Source: Nocardia gamkensis NBRC 108242
GTDB taxonomy: Bacteria > Actinomycetota > Actinomycetes > Mycobacteriales > Mycobacteriaceae
Direction of reading: 5' to 3'
Assembly (NCBI RefSeq): GCF_001612985.1
Contig: NZ_BDBM01000007.1
Coordinates: 62,001-126,000, forward strand
Length of the DNA stretch: 64,000 nt
Shown one piece after another: positions 60,743 through 64,000 of the stretch (within the stretch, counting starts at the first letter, position 1; each line of letters opens with the position of its first letter). Under the pieces are notes generated by a model. That model searched no databases, was not told the DNA's origin, and was given only the letters and a program-made list of their open reading frames with translations. A program made the translations under genes and the position numbers.

Positions 60743-60865
60743 ATGCCCACTCAAATGCGGTGCTCTGTCACATCGATGGGGGTTCTGCTGCGCGGAGATC
60801 ATATATGCCTGCCCGGCTGGCGAGTGATCGAAGTTGGCACGCACGACGGTGATGAGAGTAACTAA
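60743..60865 (+). CDS. 40-residue protein before the DHOD-like gene
   Basis: ATG 60743 has AGGAG 7 nt upstream. The 40-residue product has Cys-Ser-Val, His-Ile-Cys-Leu-Pro-Gly-Trp-Arg-Val and an acidic end. Its stop TAA overlaps the ATG of the next gene (TAATG), so translation is coupled. Two Cys and one His in a short protein may bind a metal. The family was not recognised. Confidence 0.5.
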   Translation: MPTQMRCSVTSMGVLLRGDHICLPGWRVIEVGTHDGDESN

Positions 60866-62514
60866 TGGACGCTACTGGTAATGAAGACGAGCTGGATAAG
60901 CTGCGCCCTCGCGACCCATCTGGCAGTCAGCCTTCGACGGAACTACGCCTCCGTCGGGTGGCGCGCACTTTGGGTCAAAACCCGCCCCTCATCAACCTAA
61001 TCCGGCAGTGTTATCGCAATAACGTGCGAGATCAGAGCCGACTTCAACGCGCTGAGCGGCTGCTTGATCACATACGTGATCAGGCCGCTGCGCTGCCGCA
61101 GGACGAACTGTCGGCGCTTCCCGATATCTTGTACTTCTCGGCGCAGCATCGATTGGCTGCAGAGCATGGGATCGTTCTGCCTGTATACAATGTTGCGCTA
61201 AGCTATCTCGATAATGTGCAACTCCCATGGGCGGACCTCATCACAGGCCGGCCGAGCCCCGAGCCCGCCAAAACGTGGTCGCTACTGGGTCGCTCGATTG
61301 GATTTCCGATTGGGGTACCGGCTTCGGCGCTTACGGCCAACTCATTCTGGCTGTATTTCTACGCGCGCCATGGCTTCAACGTCCTCACCTACAAGACTGT
61401 TCGGACGCGCGGTCATGCCGGGTACGAAAAGCCTAACTGGGTGCTGACGCCTCAGGCAGACACACCCTTTCCTGTCGAAACACCATTCCGTCGGACCATT
61501 GTTGCCGACCCGGATTCGTGGGTGCCAGCGGGAAAAGGGGTGTCAACAGTCAATTCGTTCGGGGTGCCCAGTTCGGATCCTGACGAATGGAAGGCCGATA
61601 TAGCGGAAGCGCAGCGGCTCTTACGCTCCGACCAGTGTCTCATAGTAAGTGTCGTCGGAGATATTTATCAGGATAGCGAGCGTACTCGCCGTGCGCTGAT
61701 CGAGGATTACGTTCAGGCTGCCCTGCATGCTGAGGAAGCGGGCGCCGAACTGATTGAACTTAATCTTTCGTGCCCGAATTCGCTCGATATCTCGCAACGC
61801 AGAATGCGTGATCCTGTATGCTTTAGCGTCGAGCTGACTCGCGATATTGTCGAGGCTGTCCGAAGGCGGCTAGATCCTGATACGAAGATTATCGCTAAGT
61901 TGGCCTACCTCCCAAAGGCTAAGCTTGCGGAGCTCATAGGCAGTATTGGGCGATACATCGATGCGGTAGCGGGAATCAACACACTTCAAGTTAGCGCTAT
62001 CACAAGCTCGAATGACTACACCTTCCCTGGTCGGCCGCAGGCGGGATTGTCGGGACGGGCGATTGCAAACTACGCACTGGAGTTCGTGCGCAATCTCTCG
62101 TCACTGAAAGTCGATCTCGGCTACGACTACGACATAATCGGAATGGGCGGAGTGACGAACGCTGAATCGTTCAAAGCGATGTATGACGCAGGATGTACGG
62201 TCGTTCAATCTGCAACTGGATCGTTCGCGAACCCGCGACTGGCGGTCGAGTGCGTGGAGGCCTTCGGAACAGCGCTCCCGTTTACCGCAGGAATGAATGA
62301 CCCGGGCATCAAGAAAAAGCTGACTCGGTCGCTCCTGGATCTCGTTGAGCATGCGAAAGGGGCTACGGACAAGTATGCTCTTGCCGCCGAAATGCCGGTC
62401 GCACCAAGTCTCACCTACGCTGTGCTGGATCAGATGGAGGAAGCTGGCTTATTGAAGAAGCGGAGCTCGCGGCGTGGTCATCGGTTCTATGAGATCGGCT
62501 CTTCCGTGGTATAG
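60865..62514 (+). CDS. Dihydroorotate-dehydrogenase-like protein with extra domains
   Basis: 549 residues. Residues 1-110 are helical. From 150 on the sequence follows the FMN-binding barrel of dihydroorotate/dihydropyrimidine dehydrogenases: Gly-Phe-Pro-Ile-Gly-Val-Pro-Ala-Ser-Ala-Leu-Thr-Ala-Asn, Tyr-Lys-Thr-Val-Arg-Thr, Glu-Leu-Ile-Glu-Leu-Asn-Leu-Ser-Cys-Pro-Asn (about 298-308), Ile-Ile-Ala-Lys-Leu, and Ile-Ile-Gly-Met-Gly-Gly-Val with Val-Val-Gln-Ser-Ala-Thr-Gly for phosphate. The last 45 residues look like a winged helix (Leu-Asp-Gln-Met-Glu-Glu-Ala-Gly-Leu-Leu-Lys-Lys). Enzymes of this family oxidise or reduce pyrimidines, and the reaction here is unknown. Confidence 0.75.
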   Translation: MDATGNEDELDKLRPRDPSGSQPSTELRLRRVARTLGQNPPLINLIRQCYRNNVRDQSRLQRAERLLDHIRDQAAALPQDELSALPDILYFSAQHRLAAEHGIVLPVYNVALSYLDNVQLPWADLITGRPSPEPAKTWSLLGRSIGFPIGVPASALTANSFWLYFYARHGFNVLTYKTVRTRGHAGYEKPNWVLTPQADTPFPVETPFRRTIVADPDSWVPAGKGVSTVNSFGVPSSDPDEWKADIAEAQRLLRSDQCLIVSVVGDIYQDSERTRRALIEDYVQAALHAEEAGAELIELNLSCPNSLDISQRRMRDPVCFSVELTRDIVEAVRRRLDPDTKIIAKLAYLPKAKLAELIGSIGRYIDAVAGINTLQVSAITSSNDYTFPGRPQAGLSGRAIANYALEFVRNLSSLKVDLGYDYDIIGMGGVTNAESFKAMYDAGCTVVQSATGSFANPRLAVECVEAFGTALPFTAGMNDPGIKKKLTRSLLDLVEHAKGATDKYALAAEMPVAPSLTYAVLDQMEEAGLLKKRSSRRGHRFYEIGSSVV

Positions 62515-62556
62515 CCTGTAGCTGGATTTAGCAGATTCAGCGGAGGGGCTCCACAG

Positions 62557-62856
62557 TTGACAGTTGAGTACGGCCTGATCGCGCTTTGTTGCTCCACCGT
62601 AATTCTGGCAGCGCTTGTAGTCACTTTGGACGTCCTACGTTACCGTGGAACCCTAGGCCCGGTTGATTATTTGACCTATACCCTCTGGTGTGTGCTACTC
62701 GGCGTTCTCGGTGCGGGTGTCTACGGTATGGCTATCGGGGCGAGTGTCCCGCTTAGTGGCGGACAGGAGACCGCAGCGCTCATAACGGGCATCCCCTTTG
62801 CCATATCCGCCCAGATCGCAGCAGCTCGGAAGATGACCCGTAATGAGTCCCGATGA
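62557..62856 (+). CDS. Three-helix membrane protein
   Basis: 99 residues from TTG 62557, with GGAGGGG about 8 nt upstream. Three hydrophobic helices (roughly 6-27, 40-62, 72-90) separated by short loops, then a charged tail. It lies 42 bp after the DHOD-like gene and overlaps the next by 14 bp, so it belongs to the same transcript. The family was not recognised. Confidence 0.7.
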   Translation: MTVEYGLIALCCSTVILAALVVTLDVLRYRGTLGPVDYLTYTLWCVLLGVLGAGVYGMAIGASVPLSGGQETAALITGIPFAISAQIAAARKMTRNESR

Positions 62857-63373
62857 GGCCCCGAACCCTAATGCTGACACCGCTTCATCCGGCGAAGTAG
62901 TAGCGACACCCGGCGAACCGGCAGGTCATGTGCAGGCTGGGACCCGTGATAGGCTACTGGCCTCCCTCAATGGCCAAGCAAAGGCCGTGGGACGGGTTCG
63001 CCAAGCGCTCTCGTTCGTCACCCTGACGGTGGACAAACTAAATGAGGCGAGAGATCGGAGCCGCCTCGATCGTATGCGATCACATTGCGTGAAATGGGCC
63101 GACGAACTGCTGGCGGTGGCCGGCGATCGCGCACCTGAAATGTTCGCTGAGGAGTATCTCCATGGCCGCGTGTACGGCCGCGAAATATACAGTGAAGCTG
63201 ATAAATCGAAGCGACGGCGCGGCCTGCTGAGGATCGCATCAGATAATGGTTTGTCTCCGCGTGATCAATTGCGTCAAATATTCGCTAAGATACAGGCATA
63301 TGGTGACTCTTCATTCCTCACAGAGCGTCGTATCCGGGCAATCGAAGCGGAATGGCGGCGGCGCCTCCTGTAG
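62843..63373 (+). CDS. Hypothetical helical protein, DHOD-like operon
   Basis: 176 residues. About 50 residues of disordered Pro/Ala/Gly start the protein; the rest is helical and very basic at the end (Lys-Ser-Lys-Arg-Arg-Arg-Gly-Leu-Leu-Arg). It overlaps the membrane protein gene by 14 bp. A link with the membrane protein is likely, but no domain was recognised. Confidence 0.65.
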   Translation: MSPDEAPNPNADTASSGEVVATPGEPAGHVQAGTRDRLLASLNGQAKAVGRVRQALSFVTLTVDKLNEARDRSRLDRMRSHCVKWADELLAVAGDRAPEMFAEEYLHGRVYGREIYSEADKSKRRRGLLRIASDNGLSPRDQLRQIFAKIQAYGDSSFLTERRIRAIEAEWRRRLL

Positions 63374-63406
63374 CTTCCATGCGATAGCGTGTTGCGAACG
63401 GTATAA

Positions 63407-63429
63407 CATTCATGTACAGTACATGAATG
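63407..63429 (+). promoter_or_regulatory. Near-perfect palindromic operator before 63431 gene
   Basis: Positions 63407-63417 and 63419-63429 are perfect 11-base inverted repeats around one base. A TATAAC (63402-63407) just upstream fits a -10 box, so transcription would begin within the palindrome. The ATG of the next gene follows directly. A dimeric repressor, possibly the gene product or another regulator, could bind here. Confidence 0.5.
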
Positions 63430-63430
63430 A

Positions 63431-63883
63431 ATGGTCGATAGGCAGAATAATCATATCACACCCTGGGCCGCTGGGCTAAATTTTGAATTGGAAAGCTTTT
63501 CTGATGACGAATTATTTCGGTTCGCGTTAGAGGCTTTGCATCGAATTCGGAGCCCTGGGCCATTGGAAGCGTTCGAGACCGGACGGAAGTGTCATAGGTT
63601 TTCTCATCCTGAGATTGAGAATCAACGATGCCTAGCACTGGGGGATATTTGCGAGGAATCCCCTCTCGTGGCGCGTCAGACATTCCATGGGTTTGTAATT
63701 TCAGAGGACCGTATGCTGCGCGGTGAGGCTCTTCACTACATACCGGACAAGTTAGCGAAACTGGATCGCGATTATGCGCTTAAGCTACTTGGTATCTTGT
63801 GTCAAGACCATGATGCGGACATCGCCGCAGTCGCTCGCGACTACTATGATGAACTGATGCAGACGCTGCCTCCCGAGCGTTGA
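63431..63883 (+). CDS. HEAT-repeat-like hypothetical protein
   Basis: 150 residues from ATG 63431, without a clear ribosome site; its start directly follows the 23-bp palindrome. The protein is mainly helical with repeated units (Leu-Ala-Leu-Gly-Asp-Ile, Leu-Gly-Ile-Leu-Cys-Gln-Asp-His-Asp) like a short HEAT-type array. No catalytic motif. Third-position GC is lower than in most neighbours, a sign of separate origin. Confidence 0.6.
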   Translation: MVDRQNNHITPWAAGLNFELESFSDDELFRFALEALHRIRSPGPLEAFETGRKCHRFSHPEIENQRCLALGDICEESPLVARQTFHGFVISEDRMLRGEALHYIPDKLAKLDRDYALKLLGILCQDHDADIAAVARDYYDELMQTLPPER

Positions 63884-63913
63884 ATTCTCGCTCCATTTCA
63901 CCTCGCGCATCGT

Positions 63914-64000
63914 CGAGCTGGGTGGTAACCCGCTCGTGTGGCCGCGCTCGGGATTATAGGTCGTCGCAACTTGGGGCGCGAGTGCGCGAAACAAAGACCT
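63914..64000 (+). pseudogene. Truncated copy of the 54287-56140 gene
   Basis: These 87 bases match the reverse complement of 54969-55055 with three mismatches, reading Glu-Leu-Gly-Gly-Asn-Pro-Leu-Val-Trp-Pro-Arg-Ser-Gly-Leu then a TAG where the source has TCG. The copy runs off the window and is in the opposite orientation to the source. The stop shows it is not functional as a whole gene, but the rest lies outside the window. Confidence 0.85.

Noticed and set aside
1..64000. tRNA, rRNA or CRISPR array
   Set aside because: No cloverleaf with a T-arm GGTTCRA signature, no rRNA-like stretch and no regularly spaced repeats were seen on either strand by eye; a covariance search could still find one.

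Overview
The window reads as chromosome of a high-GC mycolate actinomycete, most likely Nocardia or a close relative. The clues are GTG/TTG starts, strong GC bias at third codon positions, a type VII (ESX) cluster with EspG, PPE-like, WXG100-like and DUF3558 proteins, an Lsr2-like protein, and XRE-TPR regulators. No housekeeping, rRNA or tRNA genes were found. Almost everything is accessory: defence, signalling, toxin/immunity and mobile DNA.

Layout. 1-2.4 kb: a four-helix membrane protein (cut by the window edge) and an OmpA-type lipoprotein. 2.7-8.5 kb: a SLOG-like protein, a minus-strand operon with three tandem paralogues of an unknown family, and a phosphoribosyltransferase-like protein. 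8.5-12.3 kb: an XRE/membrane fusion, a GNAT-like protein and an M20 peptidase pair. 12.5-18.3 kb: a NUDIX remnant, a six-gene minus-strand operon of small proteins, an XRE-TPR regulator with an 18-bp inverted repeat in front of it, a thiamine-binding-type protein, two overlapping genes sharing an amyloid-like motif, and an Lsr2-like protein. 18.4-19.8 kb: an IS110-family element. 20.1-32.2 kb: an ESX toxin locus ending in a 2079-residue polymorphic toxin with two toxin domains, then DUF6301/TY-Chap proteins. Inside the toxin gene, in another frame, lies an intact immunity-like gene.

32.4-41.1 kb: an IS3 remnant followed by a defence island (XRE regulator, PD-(D/E)XK protein, GmrSD-type DUF262/DUF1524 enzyme, Mrr-like nuclease) with a 13-codon glycine-rich mini-gene. 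41.3-45.8 kb: a membrane protein and a vWA, PP2C and kinase trio like the TerY-P triad of Ter systems. 46.2-56.1 kb: a histidine phosphatase and a long minus-strand operon (degenerate ATPase-like membrane protein, HerA-like ATPase, PRTase-like protein, nucleoside hydrolase, SLOG-like protein). 57-58.9 kb: an XRE/ImmA-IrrE metallopeptidase and its partner. 58.9-60.1 kb: decayed IS630 pieces and a broken gene. 60.7-63.9 kb: an operon around a dihydroorotate-dehydrogenase-like protein. The last 87 bases are a broken copy of part of the 54.3-56.1 kb gene.

The most notable idea is that the SLOG-like and PRTase-like proteins occur twice, at opposite ends of the window, each time close together, and once with a nucleoside hydrolase. 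This suggests a nucleoside/phosphoribosyl-based metabolite or signal pathway next to a TerY-P-like phosphorylation switch and a HerA-type ATPase. All functions are inferred from reading the sequence; no database search was run.
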